In this document: positions 33,456 through 42,382 of the stretch, one piece after another
Layout of the letters: every line of letters begins with the position of its first letter
Numbering within the stretch: the first letter of the stretch is position 1
NCBI RefSeq assembly: GCF_014647975.1
Contig: NZ_BMQF01000006.1
Location: 1 to 64,000 of the forward strand
Direction: 5' to 3'
Length of the DNA: 64,000 bases
Source of the DNA: Streptomyces fumigatiscleroticus
Lineage (GTDB): Bacteria > Actinomycetota > Actinomycetes > Streptomycetales > Streptomycetaceae
Translations under genes and position numbers: made by a program
Notes under the pieces: model-generated
Databases searched by the model: none
What the model was told of the DNA's origin: nothing
Seen by the model: only the letters and a program-made list of their open reading frames with translations

Positions 33456-34256
33456 TCAGTGCGCGGTCCAGCCGCCGTCGAGGACCAGCGAGGTGCCGGT
33501 CACGAAGGACGCCCGGGGGCTGCACAGATACGCCACGGCCTCGGCGACCTCCTCGGGTTCGATGAGCCGCTTGACGGCGCTGTCCTTCAACAGGACCTCG
33601 GACAGGACGCGTTCCTCGGGGATGCCGTGCGCCCGGGCCTGGTCGGCCAGTTGCCGCTCCACCAGGGGGGTGCGCACATAGGCGGGGTTCACGCAGTTGG
33701 AGGTGACACCGTGCGGGGCGCCCTCCAGGGCGGCGGTCTTGGACAGGCCCTCCAGGCCGTGCTTGGCGGCGACGTAGGCGGACTTGTAGGCGGAGGCGCG
33801 CAGGCCGTGGACGGAGGACACGTTCACGATGCGGCCCCAGCCCTGCCCGTACATGTGCGGCAGGGCGCCGCGGATCAGCCGGAACGGTGCCTCCAGCATC
33901 ACGGTGAGCACGGTGTGGAAGACGTCCGGCGGGAACTCCTCCAGGGGCCGCACCAGTTGCAGTCCGGCGTTGTTGACGAGGACGTCGGTGCCCGCCGCGG
34001 CGAGTTCCGCGGCGTCCAGGTCGGTCAGGTCCAGCACGAGCGGTTCGACGGTGCCCGGCAGGTCCCGCGCGCCGGCGGCCAGCGCGTCCAGGCCCGCCGC
34101 GTCCCGGTCGACCGCTCTGACCTTGGCGCCCGCGGCCGCCAACCGCAGCGCGCAGGCGCGGCCGATGCCGCCGGCGGCGCCGGTGACGAGGGCGGTGCGG
34201 CCGCCGAGGTCGGGCGAGGAGGCGTGGGGGGCGGGGAGGCCACTGGGCGAGGTCAT
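33456..34256 (-). CDS. 3-hydroxybutyrate dehydrogenase (SDR)
   Basis: A 266-residue SDR that interconverts (R)-3-hydroxybutyrate and acetoacetate with NAD. It shows TGAAGGIGRACALRL, NNAGLQLVRPLEEF, the catalytic Ser in NVSSVHGLRAS and YVAAKHGLEGL with the Tyr-Lys pair. The VHGLRAS...KSAYVAAKHG block is characteristic of 3-hydroxybutyrate dehydrogenases. Start ATG at 34256. With the MHS transporter and GAF/PucR regulator it forms a likely ketone-body or PHB-degradation locus. Confidence 0.88.
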   Translation of the reverse strand: MTSPSGLPAPHASSPDLGGRTALVTGAAGGIGRACALRLAAAGAKVRAVDRDAAGLDALAAGARDLPGTVEPLVLDLTDLDAAELAAAGTDVLVNNAGLQLVRPLEEFPPDVFHTVLTVMLEAPFRLIRGALPHMYGQGWGRIVNVSSVHGLRASAYKSAYVAAKHGLEGLSKTAALEGAPHGVTSNCVNPAYVRTPLVERQLADQARAHGIPEERVLSEVLLKDSAVKRLIEPEEVAEAVAYLCSPRASFVTGTSLVLDGGWTAH

Positions 34257-34310
34257 GTCCCGACCCTAGGCAGCACCCATGCCTCGCCCCATGTGGTCAC
34301 ACCCCACAGT

Positions 34311-34790
34311 TCAGATGGAACCGGTGGGGTCGAACCATGTGGGTGCGTCGGACGTCGCCTGCTTGATCCGGAGCAGACCGAACTCGTTCAGCTCGGGCAG
34401 CGCGTCCACCGGGAACCAGGCCACCTCCAGCGACTCGTCGTCGTTGACCCGTGCCTCGCCGCCGACGGCCCGGCAGCGCACCGTGATGTCCATGTACTGG
34501 CAGGTGTCGCCGTTCTCGTAGGTGACCGGGTCCAGCGCCTGGACCAGGACCACCCGCTCGACGACGCACCGGACGGCGGTCTCCTCGTACACCTCGCGCA
34601 CGGCGCAGGCGGCGGGCTGCTCGCCCGGCTCCGGGATGCCGCCGAGCACCGACCACCTTCGGGTGTCGGACCGCCGGTTCAGCAGCACCCTGCCCGCGTC
34701 GTCGAAGACGATGGCGGTGACTCCGGGGAGCCACAGAAGCTGGTGTCCGGCGAAGGAGCGAAGGGTGCGGATGAAATCAGGAGTGGCCAT
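34311..34790 (-). CDS. NUDIX hydrolase
   Basis: A 159-residue NUDIX protein. The box reads GGIPEPGEQPAACAVREVYEET, with the metal-binding REVYEE core. It starts MATPDFIRTLRSFAGHQLLWLPGVTAIV. It should hydrolyse a nucleoside diphosphate linked to another moiety; the specific substrate is not evident. Divided from the 3-hydroxybutyrate dehydrogenase gene by 54 bp, same strand. Confidence 0.87.
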   Translation of the reverse strand: MATPDFIRTLRSFAGHQLLWLPGVTAIVFDDAGRVLLNRRSDTRRWSVLGGIPEPGEQPAACAVREVYEETAVRCVVERVVLVQALDPVTYENGDTCQYMDITVRCRAVGGEARVNDDESLEVAWFPVDALPELNEFGLLRIKQATSDAPTWFDPTGSI

Positions 34791-34857
34791 GTCCCGACCC
34801 TAACCGGCGTCCGGGCCGCTCCGGCCGGACTTCGTCCGGCGTGCGGCGGGCGTACCG

Positions 34858-36465
34858 CTACGCGTCACCGGCCCGTCGACCGCGCAGCCCGGTGACGGCC
34901 GCCCGGCCGAGCCCGCCCGCGGCGAGCAGCACCAGGGCGATCTCCGGCAGTGTGCCCAGCCGGGTGGCGGGGGTCTGCGAGGAGCGCAGCGGCACCTTCT
35001 GCACCAGGGTGTCCGCGACGAACATGCCGGTCTTCTGCGTCATCGTGCCGTCCGGCATGATGATCGCGCTGACGCCGCTGGTCACCGGGACCGTGACGGT
35101 CCGGCTGTGCTCGACCGCGCGGACCCGGGACATGGCGAGCTGCTGGTAGGTCATCTCGCTGCGGTCGAAGGTCGCGTTGTTGCTCGGTACGGAGATCAGC
35201 TGGGCGCCGTCGGTGACCTCGGAGCGCACCGCCCAGTCGAAGGCGGCCTCGTAGCAGGTGACGAGTCCGACGCGGGCGCCGTCCATGGTGAACACGCCCG
35301 GCTCGCTGCCCCGGCTGAAGTCCTCGGCGACCATCGAGGTCCACTCGTCGTTGAGCGCCCCGATGAGCGAGCGCAGTGGCAGGTACTCGCCGAACGGCTG
35401 TATCTGCCGCTTGTCGTAGGTGTCGACGGGGCCCTTGACCGGGTCCCACAGGATCTGCTCGTTGAGCAGCTTGCCGTCCCGCTTCACCACGGCGCCGACC
35501 GAGATGGGCACGCCGATCGCCTTGGCGGCCCGGTCGATGACGGCGCGCGCGTCGGCGTTGGCGAAGGGGTCGATGTCGGAGGAGTTCTCCGGCCAGAGCA
35601 CGATGTCGGGTCTGGCCACCTTGCCGGCCTTCACCCGGGCGGCCAGGCGTTCCGTCTCGCGCGCGTGGTAGTCGAGCACCGCGCGGCGCTGTGCGTTGAA
35701 GGCGAGTCCCGCGCGGGGGACGTTGCCCTGCACCACGGCGACGGTCACGCTGCCGTCCTCGGCCTCGTCGCTGACCAGCGGCCGGGCGGCCAGGGCCCCC
35801 GCGACCGGGACGGCCACGCTCAGCAGCGCCGCGACCGCGGCGCCCCGTCGCACGGCCCGGGTGCGCCGGGCCCGCACGGCCAGCCGCACCACCTCGTACA
35901 GGCCGAAGCCGCACAGGACGACCGCGAAGCCGAGCACCGGGGTGCCGCCCACCGCGGCCAGCGGCAGGAACACGCCGTCCGCCTGCCCGAACGCGATCTT
36001 GCCCCAGGGGAAGCCGTGGAACGGCACGCGCGCGCGTGCCGCCTCGCCGGCGGTCCACACCGCCGCCGCCCACACCGGCCAGGCCGGCAGCTTGGCCACC
36101 GCGGCGATGCCCGCGCCGACCAGCGCGACGAACACCGCCTCCACCGCGGCCAGCGCCAGCCAGGGCCCGGAGCCGACCTCCACACCGGTCCACACCAGCA
36201 GCGGCAGCAGGAAGCCCAGGCCGAAGAGATAGCCGAGGCCCAGGCCCGCCTTCCAGCCGCGGCCGCGCAGCGTCCAGCCGAGGACCGCGAAGGCCGGCAG
36301 GGCCAGCCACCACAGGGTGCGCGGCGGGAAACTGACGTAGAGCAGCACCCCGGACAGCGCGGCTGCGACGGGCGGGAGGAGCCGGGCGGGCCGGGCGCCG
36401 CGCGCGGACGCGATCCGCGGCTGCTGCTGGTCCGACTCGCCGGCGGAGGTTGCGGTGGCGGTCAC
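34858..36465 (-). CDS. lnt: Apolipoprotein N-acyltransferase
   Basis: A 535-residue membrane enzyme that adds the third acyl chain to the N-terminal Cys of lipoproteins. About eight hydrophobic helices precede a nitrilase domain. The catalytic triad is visible: Glu in IVLWPENSSDIDPF, Lys in YDKRQIQPFGEYLPL and Cys in VGLVTCYEAAFDW. GTG start at 36465 with a weak upstream site. Actinobacteria often carry more than one Lnt homologue, so this may be one of several. Confidence 0.92.
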   Translation of the reverse strand: MTATATSAGESDQQQPRIASARGARPARLLPPVAAALSGVLLYVSFPPRTLWWLALPAFAVLGWTLRGRGWKAGLGLGYLFGLGFLLPLLVWTGVEVGSGPWLALAAVEAVFVALVGAGIAAVAKLPAWPVWAAAVWTAGEAARARVPFHGFPWGKIAFGQADGVFLPLAAVGGTPVLGFAVVLCGFGLYEVVRLAVRARRTRAVRRGAAVAALLSVAVPVAGALAARPLVSDEAEDGSVTVAVVQGNVPRAGLAFNAQRRAVLDYHARETERLAARVKAGKVARPDIVLWPENSSDIDPFANADARAVIDRAAKAIGVPISVGAVVKRDGKLLNEQILWDPVKGPVDTYDKRQIQPFGEYLPLRSLIGALNDEWTSMVAEDFSRGSEPGVFTMDGARVGLVTCYEAAFDWAVRSEVTDGAQLISVPSNNATFDRSEMTYQQLAMSRVRAVEHSRTVTVPVTSGVSAIIMPDGTMTQKTGMFVADTLVQKVPLRSSQTPATRLGTLPEIALVLLAAGGLGRAAVTGLRGRRAGDA

Positions 36466-36712
36466 CCTGGGGAGTGTACGGCGCCCGGCTTCGCGGCCGA
36501 CAGCGCGGTCCTCGGGACGGCAGCTCCCCTCGCCGGCCCATCCACAAACCGCCCACCAGCGGTTACGGTGAGCCGGAACCCTGGGCCCGGCCCCGTCACG
36601 GGCGGCGGCCGGGGCCCGTCACGGGTCGGGGAAGACTGGGTCGGGGGGCGCGGTGGGTTACGGGGGGACGACGTGCGCGGCCGGTGCGGAGCCGGACGGC
36701 GGGAGACGGAAT

Positions 36713-37735
36713 GTGGCGGACGCCACGGGCGTGGTGGCCCTCGGGGCCTGTGCCTCCTGGGCGCTGATCACCGCCGCCGCGCGGGCCGGCCGCCCGGAGG
36801 GTGTCCTGCTCGCGGTGCTCGCCGTGGCCGCCGGTTATGCCGCGGGACGGATCTGCGGGGCGCTGCTGCCGGTCGCCGCGCCCTGCGCCGCGGCCCTGGC
36901 CGGCACCGCGCTGACGGTGACCGTGCCGCATCTCGCGCCCGGGCCGCGGATCTCCGCGCCGCTCGGGCACGCCGGTGCCACGGCCGCCCTGCTGGCCCTG
37001 TCGGCGGGCGCCGCGTGCTGCGCGGCCCGGGCCGCCCGGACACCGGCCGTGCGGCTGGCGCTGTGGGTGCCGGCCGCGGGGATCGCGGTGACGGCGGCCG
37101 TCCTCGGCTCCGCCGCCGGATGCGTGGCCTGCGCCGCGGTGCTGCTGTGCTCCCTGGCCGCCGGCCGGGTGCGCCGCCGCGGTGCGGGCATCGCCGGGCT
37201 GGCGCTGGCCGCCGCGGCGGCGACCGGGCTGGTCGGGGCGGTCGCCGCGGGTGCCGTGCCGGACGGGGCCGCCGCGGTGCCGGAGGGCCGGCCGGCCGCG
37301 CACCGGACCGCGCTGTGGCGGGACGCGTGGCGCTTGGCCCGCGAGGAGGCCGCCTTCGGGGTGGGCCCGGGACGGTTCGGGGAGCTGAGCACGGAGGCCA
37401 CCCGGTTCCCGCCGGCCGACGCCAGGCCCCACTCGGCGCCGTTGCAGCAGGCGGCCGAGCAGGGGGTCGGCGGCGTGGTGCTGCTGGGCGCGGTGTTCTG
37501 CTGGTTGCTGTACGCGCTGTGGCGCTCCACGCGCCCGACACCGGTCGTGCTGAGCGCGGGCGCGGCCCTGACGGCGCTCGCGGTGCTCGCCGCCGTCGGC
37601 AACGCGCTGAGCTTCACCGCGGTCTCGGCGGGCGCGGGCGTCCTCGCGGGACTGGCCACGGCCCATCCACTGACCGACGAACCGCCGGAGAGGACGCCGG
37701 GGGCACATCCGCGCGGTGCCCGGCCGCCGCGATGA
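36713..37735 (+). CDS. O-antigen-ligase-like (Wzy_C) membrane protein
   Basis: A membrane protein of about 340 residues, mostly Ala/Leu helices, with the Wzy_C motif pair RTALWRDAWRLAREEAAFGVGPGRFG and HSAPLQQAAEQGVGGVVLLG. Such proteins join or ligate polysaccharide chains or teichoic-type polymers to lipid carriers. I prefer the GTG at 36713, which has GGGAG upstream; an in-frame GTG at 36653 is the alternative. It is divergent from lnt. Its stop codon lies in the first copy of a long repeat array. Confidence 0.68.
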   Translation: MADATGVVALGACASWALITAAARAGRPEGVLLAVLAVAAGYAAGRICGALLPVAAPCAAALAGTALTVTVPHLAPGPRISAPLGHAGATAALLALSAGAACCAARAARTPAVRLALWVPAAGIAVTAAVLGSAAGCVACAAVLLCSLAAGRVRRRGAGIAGLALAAAAATGLVGAVAAGAVPDGAAAVPEGRPAAHRTALWRDAWRLAREEAAFGVGPGRFGELSTEATRFPPADARPHSAPLQQAAEQGVGGVVLLGAVFCWLLYALWRSTRPTPVVLSAGAALTALAVLAAVGNALSFTAVSAGAGVLAGLATAHPLTDEPPERTPGAHPRGARPPR

Positions 37736-38140
37736 GCCGCCGCCGCGGTGACCGGCCGACGCCGGAACCTCAGCACACCGCGCCTGGCGTCCCCGGCCGA
37801 AGCACCTCCGCGCGGTGACCGGCCGACGCCGAGACCGGCCGCCGCCGAGACCTCAGCGCACCGGGCCTGGCGTCCCGGCCGCAGCCGGTCGAAGCACCTC
37901 CGCGCGGTAAGCGGCTGTCGCGGTGACCGGCCGCCGCGATGAGCCGCCGCCGCGGTGACCGGCCGACGCCGGAACCTCAGCGCGCCCGGCCCGACGTCCC
38001 CGGCCGAAGCACCTCCGCGCGGTGACCGGCCGCCGCCGAGACCTCAGCGCACCGCGCCTGGCGTCCCGGCCGCAGCCGGTCGAAGCACCTCCGCGCGGTA
38101 AGCGGCTGTCGCGGTGACCGGCCGTCGCCGGGATCTCAGC
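37731..38140. repeat. Imperfect tandem repeat array, about 207-bp double unit
   Basis: GATGAGCCGC occurs at 37731 and again at 37938, each starting a related block of about 207 bp. Within the array GAAGCACCTCCGCGCGGT recurs four times (37800, 37891, 38008, 38082 or so), and CGGTCGAAGC and GGTGACCGGCCG repeat with it. The first copy contains the O-antigen-ligase-like stop codon and the array ends in the stop region of the minus-strand gene at 38136. It is GC-rich, with small indels between copies. Confidence 0.75.
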
Positions 38141-38681
38141 GCACCGGGCCCGACGTCCTCGGCCGGAGCCGGTCCTTGATGACCCGTACGGCCGTCTCCG
38201 CGTCGTCGACGGTGATCGTGAACGTATGGCCGTCCCAGAGCCGGAGCACGAGGCCCTCGCCGCGCCGGACGACGACCGCGGTGCCCTTCTCGGGACGCCA
38301 GCGGTAGCCCCAGCCGCCCCAGTGTCTGGGGGTGACGTGCGGGGCGAACTCGGCGCCCGCGACCTGGGAGAGCGGGATGCGGCGGCGCGGCACACCGATG
38401 TGGCCGCAGCGCACTTCGAGGCACTCCCTGTCCACCTTCAGCGCGACGTGCACGAACGCCAGGGTGCCGAAGAGGACCAGCAGCCCGGCCGCGATGCAGC
38501 CCACGACGGCCATGACGAGCGCGGTGACACCGGACGTCCAGGCGGAGTCGACGGCCAGCTCGATGCCGAGCGCCAGACAGGCGGCGCCGGCCAGCGCCAG
38601 CAGCCACTGGGCCCGGTTGGTCGCACGACCGGTCCAGACCTCGGGGTGGGGGGCATTCTCGCCGGGGCGGTGGTCCCTCAT
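38136..38681 (-). CDS. Small two-helix membrane protein with PH-like C-terminus
   Basis: A 181-residue protein. Two hydrophobic segments (QWLLALAGAACLALGIELAV and GVTALVMAVVGCIAAGLLVL) are followed by a soluble domain with a PH-like strand pattern, KVDRECLEVRCGHIGVPRRR to VVVRRGEGLVLRLWDGHTFTITV. I do not recognise a specific family. The ATG at 38681 lacks a clear ribosome-binding site, which allows leaderless translation. Its 3' end lies at the border of the tandem repeat array. Confidence 0.65.
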   Translation of the reverse strand: MRDHRPGENAPHPEVWTGRATNRAQWLLALAGAACLALGIELAVDSAWTSGVTALVMAVVGCIAAGLLVLFGTLAFVHVALKVDRECLEVRCGHIGVPRRRIPLSQVAGAEFAPHVTPRHWGGWGYRWRPEKGTAVVVRRGEGLVLRLWDGHTFTITVDDAETAVRVIKDRLRPRTSGPVR

Positions 38682-38774
38682 ATGTACGAGGTTACTCAGG
38701 TTTCGCTGCGCGGGCACGGCGCTGCGGAGCGTGACCGTCCGGGCGGTCGGCGCGCCGGATGCCGTCCTCGCAGG

Positions 38775-39560
38775 TCACCGGGCGGAAGCGACCGCCCTCA
38801 GAAGCTGTCCCTCGGCGTAGGCGAGCGCGGCCGCGGGCAGGCCGCCCTCGCGCCCGCTGAGCAGCACCGTGAGGGTGCCGGTGGCCTCGGTCCCGGGGGC
38901 GGGCTGCTCGCCGATGCGGCGCAGCGCCTGGGCGGCGACCGCTCCCGCGGAGCCGTGCAGCACCAGGGGCGGCAGGCCGGGGCGCTGCACGGCGGCGCGG
39001 ATACGCTCGGCGACCAGCTCGTAGTGGGTGCAGCCGAGCACCACGGTCGTCGTGTCCGCCGGGGTCAGTGCGGCGGCGGCCGTGACGGCCGCGTCGATCG
39101 CCGCCTCGTCCGCGTGCTCCACGGCCTCGGCCAGACCCCAGCAGGGCACCTCGGTGACCGTCACGCCGTCGGCGTGGTCACGGATCAGACCGCGCTGGTA
39201 GGCGCTGCCGGTGGTGGCGGGTGTCGCCCAGATCGCGAAGGGGCCGCCGCCGGCCGCGGCCGGCTTGATCGCCGGGACGGTGCCGATCACCGGCAGCTCC
39301 GGCTCCAGACGGGCGCGCAGGGCGGGCAGCGCGTGCACGGTCGCGGTGTTGCAGCCGACGATCAGGGCGTCCGGCCGGTGCGCGGCGGCGGCCTCGGCGA
39401 CGGCCAGGGCGCGCCCGGTCAGGTCCTCGGGGGTACGCGGACCCCAGGGCATGCCGTCGGGGTCCAGAGAGAGAACGAGATCGGCGTCCGGGCGCAGACG
39501 CCGTACCGCGGCAGTGGCCGCCAGCAGCCCTATTCCGGAGTCCATCAGCGCGATCTTCAC
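38775..39560 (-). CDS. Glutamate-racemase-like protein (MurI family)
   Basis: A 261-residue Asp/Glu racemase superfamily protein. The two catalytic cysteines are in IVGCNTATVHALP and VVLGCTHYELVAE; the N-terminal Asp-Ser is in MDSGIGLL. This is the MurI architecture, which supplies D-glutamate for peptidoglycan. The canonical FDSGxGG motif is changed to MDSGIGLL, and the rest is divergent from typical Streptomyces MurI as I recall it, so it may be a paralogue rather than the housekeeping enzyme. Confidence 0.8.
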   Translation of the reverse strand: MKIALMDSGIGLLAATAAVRRLRPDADLVLSLDPDGMPWGPRTPEDLTGRALAVAEAAAAHRPDALIVGCNTATVHALPALRARLEPELPVIGTVPAIKPAAAGGGPFAIWATPATTGSAYQRGLIRDHADGVTVTEVPCWGLAEAVEHADEAAIDAAVTAAAALTPADTTTVVLGCTHYELVAERIRAAVQRPGLPPLVLHGSAGAVAAQALRRIGEQPAPGTEATGTLTVLLSGREGGLPAAALAYAEGQLLRAVASAR

Positions 39561-39617
39561 CCCGCCACGATAGTCGATGGGCCGCGCCGGGCCGCCGGGG
39601 TGGGGCAGACTGCGCGC

Positions 39618-40793
39618 GTGAGCCCTGTTGTGTGGACCGCCGCCGTATCACTCGCCGTCTGGCTGTGGCTGCTGTTCGGCCAGGGCTTCTTCTGGCGCAC
39701 GGACGTCCGGCTGCCGCCCCGGCGGGAGATGGACGTGTGGCCGTCCGTGTGCGTCGTCGTCCCCGCGCGCGACGAGGCGGCCGTCCTTCCGCACAGCCTG
39801 CCGTCGCTGCTCGCCCAGGACTATCCGGGCCGGGCCGAGATCTTCCTGATCGACGACGGCAGCACGGACGGCACCGGTGAGCTGGCACGTGAACTGGCGG
39901 GGCGCACGGGCGGGCTGCCGCTCACCGTGGACTCGCCCGGTGAGCCGCCCGCGGGCTGGACCGGCAAGCTCTGGGCGGTGCGCCACGGGATCGGGCTGGC
40001 ACGCGCGCGTGGTCCCGAGTACCTGCTGCTGACGGACGCCGACATCGCGCACGCCCCGGACAGCCTGCGGCAGCTGGTGGCGGCGGCGCGCACCGGGGGT
40101 TTCGACGCGGTCTCCCAGATGGCCCGGCTGCGGGTGGAGAGCGCCTGGGAGCGGCTGGTGGTGCCGGCCTTCGTCTACTTCTTCGCGCAGCTGTATCCCT
40201 TCCGGTGGATCGGCCGGCGCCGCGCGCGGACGGCGGCCGCGGCGGGCGGCTGTGTGCTGCTGCGCACGGAGGCGGCCGAGCGGGCGCGGATCCCGGACGC
40301 GATCCGGCACGCCGTGATCGACGACGTGGCGCTGGCCCGCGCGGTCAAGGGCGGCGGGGGCCACATCTGGCTGGGGCTGGCCGACCGGGTCGACAGCGTG
40401 CGGCCCTATCCGCTCCTGCGCGACCTGTGGCGGATGGTCTCGCGCAGCGCCTACACCCAGCTGCGGCACAATCCCCTGCTGCTGGCCGGGACGGTCCTGG
40501 GGCTGGCGCTGGTGTACCTGGTGCCGCCCGCGTCGGTGATCGCCGGAGCGGCCGCGGGCAACGCGGCGGCAGCGGTCGCCGGGGCCCTGGCATGGCTGGT
40601 GATGGCGGGGACGTACCTGCCGATGCTGCGCTACTACCGGCAGCCGCCGTGGCTGGCCCCGCTGCTGCCGTTCACCGCGCTGCTGTACCTGCTGATGACG
40701 GTCGACTCCGCGGTCCAGCATCACCGGGGGCGCGGCGCGGCCTGGAAGGGCCGCACCTACGCGCGTCCGGACGCCGTGCCCGAGGAGGGCTGA
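39618..40793 (+). CDS. Family 2 glycosyltransferase, HpnB-like
   Basis: A 391-residue membrane-anchored GT2 enzyme. N-terminal hydrophobic helix, then SVCVVVPARDEAAVLP, the donor-binding IFLIDDGSTDGTGELA and LLTDADIAHAP, and the acceptor motif IDDVALARAVK. C-terminal membrane helices follow. The arrangement matches the hopene-associated glycosyltransferase HpnB. No hopanoid genes adjoin here, so the acceptor is uncertain. GTG start at 39618, divergent from the MurI-like gene. Confidence 0.82.
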   Translation: MSPVVWTAAVSLAVWLWLLFGQGFFWRTDVRLPPRREMDVWPSVCVVVPARDEAAVLPHSLPSLLAQDYPGRAEIFLIDDGSTDGTGELARELAGRTGGLPLTVDSPGEPPAGWTGKLWAVRHGIGLARARGPEYLLLTDADIAHAPDSLRQLVAAARTGGFDAVSQMARLRVESAWERLVVPAFVYFFAQLYPFRWIGRRRARTAAAAGGCVLLRTEAAERARIPDAIRHAVIDDVALARAVKGGGGHIWLGLADRVDSVRPYPLLRDLWRMVSRSAYTQLRHNPLLLAGTVLGLALVYLVPPASVIAGAAAGNAAAAVAGALAWLVMAGTYLPMLRYYRQPPWLAPLLPFTALLYLLMTVDSAVQHHRGRGAAWKGRTYARPDAVPEEG

Positions 40794-40812
40794 CCGCCCG
40801 CCCGGCGGGGCG

Positions 40813-42105
40813 TCACTTGCGGCCGGGGGTCCAGTTCATGCCCCATCCGTAGGCGTAGTCGATCGTCCGCTGGGGGCTCACGCCGCGCTCCGGCACCAGA
40901 TAGCGGGCCTCGCGCTGGACGACCAGGTCGCCGCCGGTGTTGGTGATCAGCGCCAGCGCGCACACCGTGGAGGGCACCGTGCACTCGTCGAGCGAGAAGT
41001 CGATCGGCGCTCCGTGCTGGGGCTGGAGGGTGACGGTGGCGTGCAGGTCGGCGAAGGAGCGCGCGCCCTCGTAGATGGTCACGAAGACCAGGATGCGGCG
41101 GAAGGCCTGCCTGTGGTCGAGGTTGACGGTGAGGTTCTCGCCGGTGGCCACCGCTCCGGTGCGGTCGTCGCCGTCGAGGTGGATGAAGGGGGGCTGGTGC
41201 AGCGCGCCGAAGGCGTTGCCGAGGGCCTGGACGACGCCCTTGCTGCCGTCGGCGAGTTCGTACAGGGCGCACAGGTCCAGGTCGAGGTCGTTGTGGAGGG
41301 CGACCGAGCGGCCCCGCTTGCGGCCCCAGCCCGAGAACTGCTTGCGCACCTCCCAGTTGAGGTTCACGCGCAGCGCGCCCGAGGTGCCGCCCTGCTTGGT
41401 GAGCGACACCGTGGGGGCCGCCTTGGTGAGCGTCACCTTGGTGAGACGGACCGGTGCCGTGGGAGGCGCCGCGGGCGGGGCAGCGGGAGGGGGCGGAGGG
41501 GCGGCGGCGTACGGCTGGGCCGCCGGGGACGGGGCGGGCGGAGCGGGGCGGACGGGCGGGGCGGGCGGGGCGGTGTGCTGGGGTTCGTCCACCGTGATGC
41601 CGTAGTCGGTCGCCAGGCCCTCGAGTCCGCTGCCGTAGCCCTGGCCGACGGCGCGGAACTTCCAGGCGCCCTGGCGGCGGTAGAACTCACCGAGCACGAA
41701 GGCGGTCTCCACGGTGGCGTCCGTGCTGTCGAAGCGGGCCGCCACGGTGCCGCCGGCCGCGTCGCGCACCTCGATGTACAGACCGGGGACCTGCCCGAAG
41801 GAGCCGCCGTCCGCGGACGCGGCGACGATCACGGTCTCGATCGCGGGTTCCACGCGCGCGAGGTCCACCAGCAGACTGTCGGTCACCGTGCCGCCGGCGT
41901 CCCGCTTGCCCTCGTGCCGGACGGCGCCGGAGGCGTGCGCCGGCTGGTTGTAGAAGACGAAGTCCCCGTCGGAACGGACCTTTCCGCCCACCAGCAGCAG
42001 GGCGGAGGCGTCCACGTCGGGCACCCCGGGGCCGGACCGCCGGCCCACTTCCACCCGCAGTGCCGTCGCCGGCACCGGGGTGTTCGACCCCTTCGGCATA
42101 GACAT
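40813..42105 (-). CDS. Two-domain TerD-family protein
   Basis: A 430-residue protein with TerD-like domains at both ends, joined by a Pro/Ala-rich linker (about residues 170-225, QHTAPPAPPVRPAPPAPSPA). The N-terminal domain has LRVEVGRRSG, DVDASALLLVGGKVRSDGDF, and GVTYGSGL-like GQGYGSGLEGLATDYGI; the C-terminal one has LNWEVRKQFSGW, HNDLDLDLCALYEL and the acidic DGDDRTGA loop. TerD proteins bind calcium and are linked to tellurite and stress responses and, in Streptomyces, to growth and differentiation. ATG at 42105 with GAAGGGGG upstream. Confidence 0.85.
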   Translation of the reverse strand: MSMPKGSNTPVPATALRVEVGRRSGPGVPDVDASALLLVGGKVRSDGDFVFYNQPAHASGAVRHEGKRDAGGTVTDSLLVDLARVEPAIETVIVAASADGGSFGQVPGLYIEVRDAAGGTVAARFDSTDATVETAFVLGEFYRRQGAWKFRAVGQGYGSGLEGLATDYGITVDEPQHTAPPAPPVRPAPPAPSPAAQPYAAAPPPPPAAPPAAPPTAPVRLTKVTLTKAAPTVSLTKQGGTSGALRVNLNWEVRKQFSGWGRKRGRSVALHNDLDLDLCALYELADGSKGVVQALGNAFGALHQPPFIHLDGDDRTGAVATGENLTVNLDHRQAFRRILVFVTIYEGARSFADLHATVTLQPQHGAPIDFSLDECTVPSTVCALALITNTGGDLVVQREARYLVPERGVSPQRTIDYAYGWGMNWTPGRK

Positions 42106-42382
42106 GTCCGCCCCCTTCGTGTCACCGCGCCGGGCGGTCCCCGGCAGTCCGTCGCGTCTTCGCGCCCAACCTATTCCCCCCTCGCGGTCAACTCCCACGC
42201 GCAGGACGCACACACCGGCGGGGCGACCGCCGGTAACCCGCCTGGAACACGGCCTTTACCCGTACATGCCGCCCCTTTTGTCGAATTCGCTCGCATTGGG
42301 CGCGGCAGGTCACCGCGGACACGGAAAACAACCCTCTTATCGGTCTCCCCAATCAGCACATCGTGGGCTTAACTTATGTGCC
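42106..42382. promoter_or_regulatory. Divergent intergenic region with a possible leaderless promoter
   Basis: A 277-bp gap, AT-richer than average. TAACTT at 42370-42375 lies seven bases before the ATG of the plus-strand gene, the spacing of a -10 box for a leaderless transcript; that gene has no ribosome-binding site. No -35 is evident. Confidence 0.35.

Noticed and set aside
29952..34895. A 1647-codon plus-strand frame
   Set aside because: A stop-free shadow across minus-strand genes in high-GC DNA; no domain matches it.
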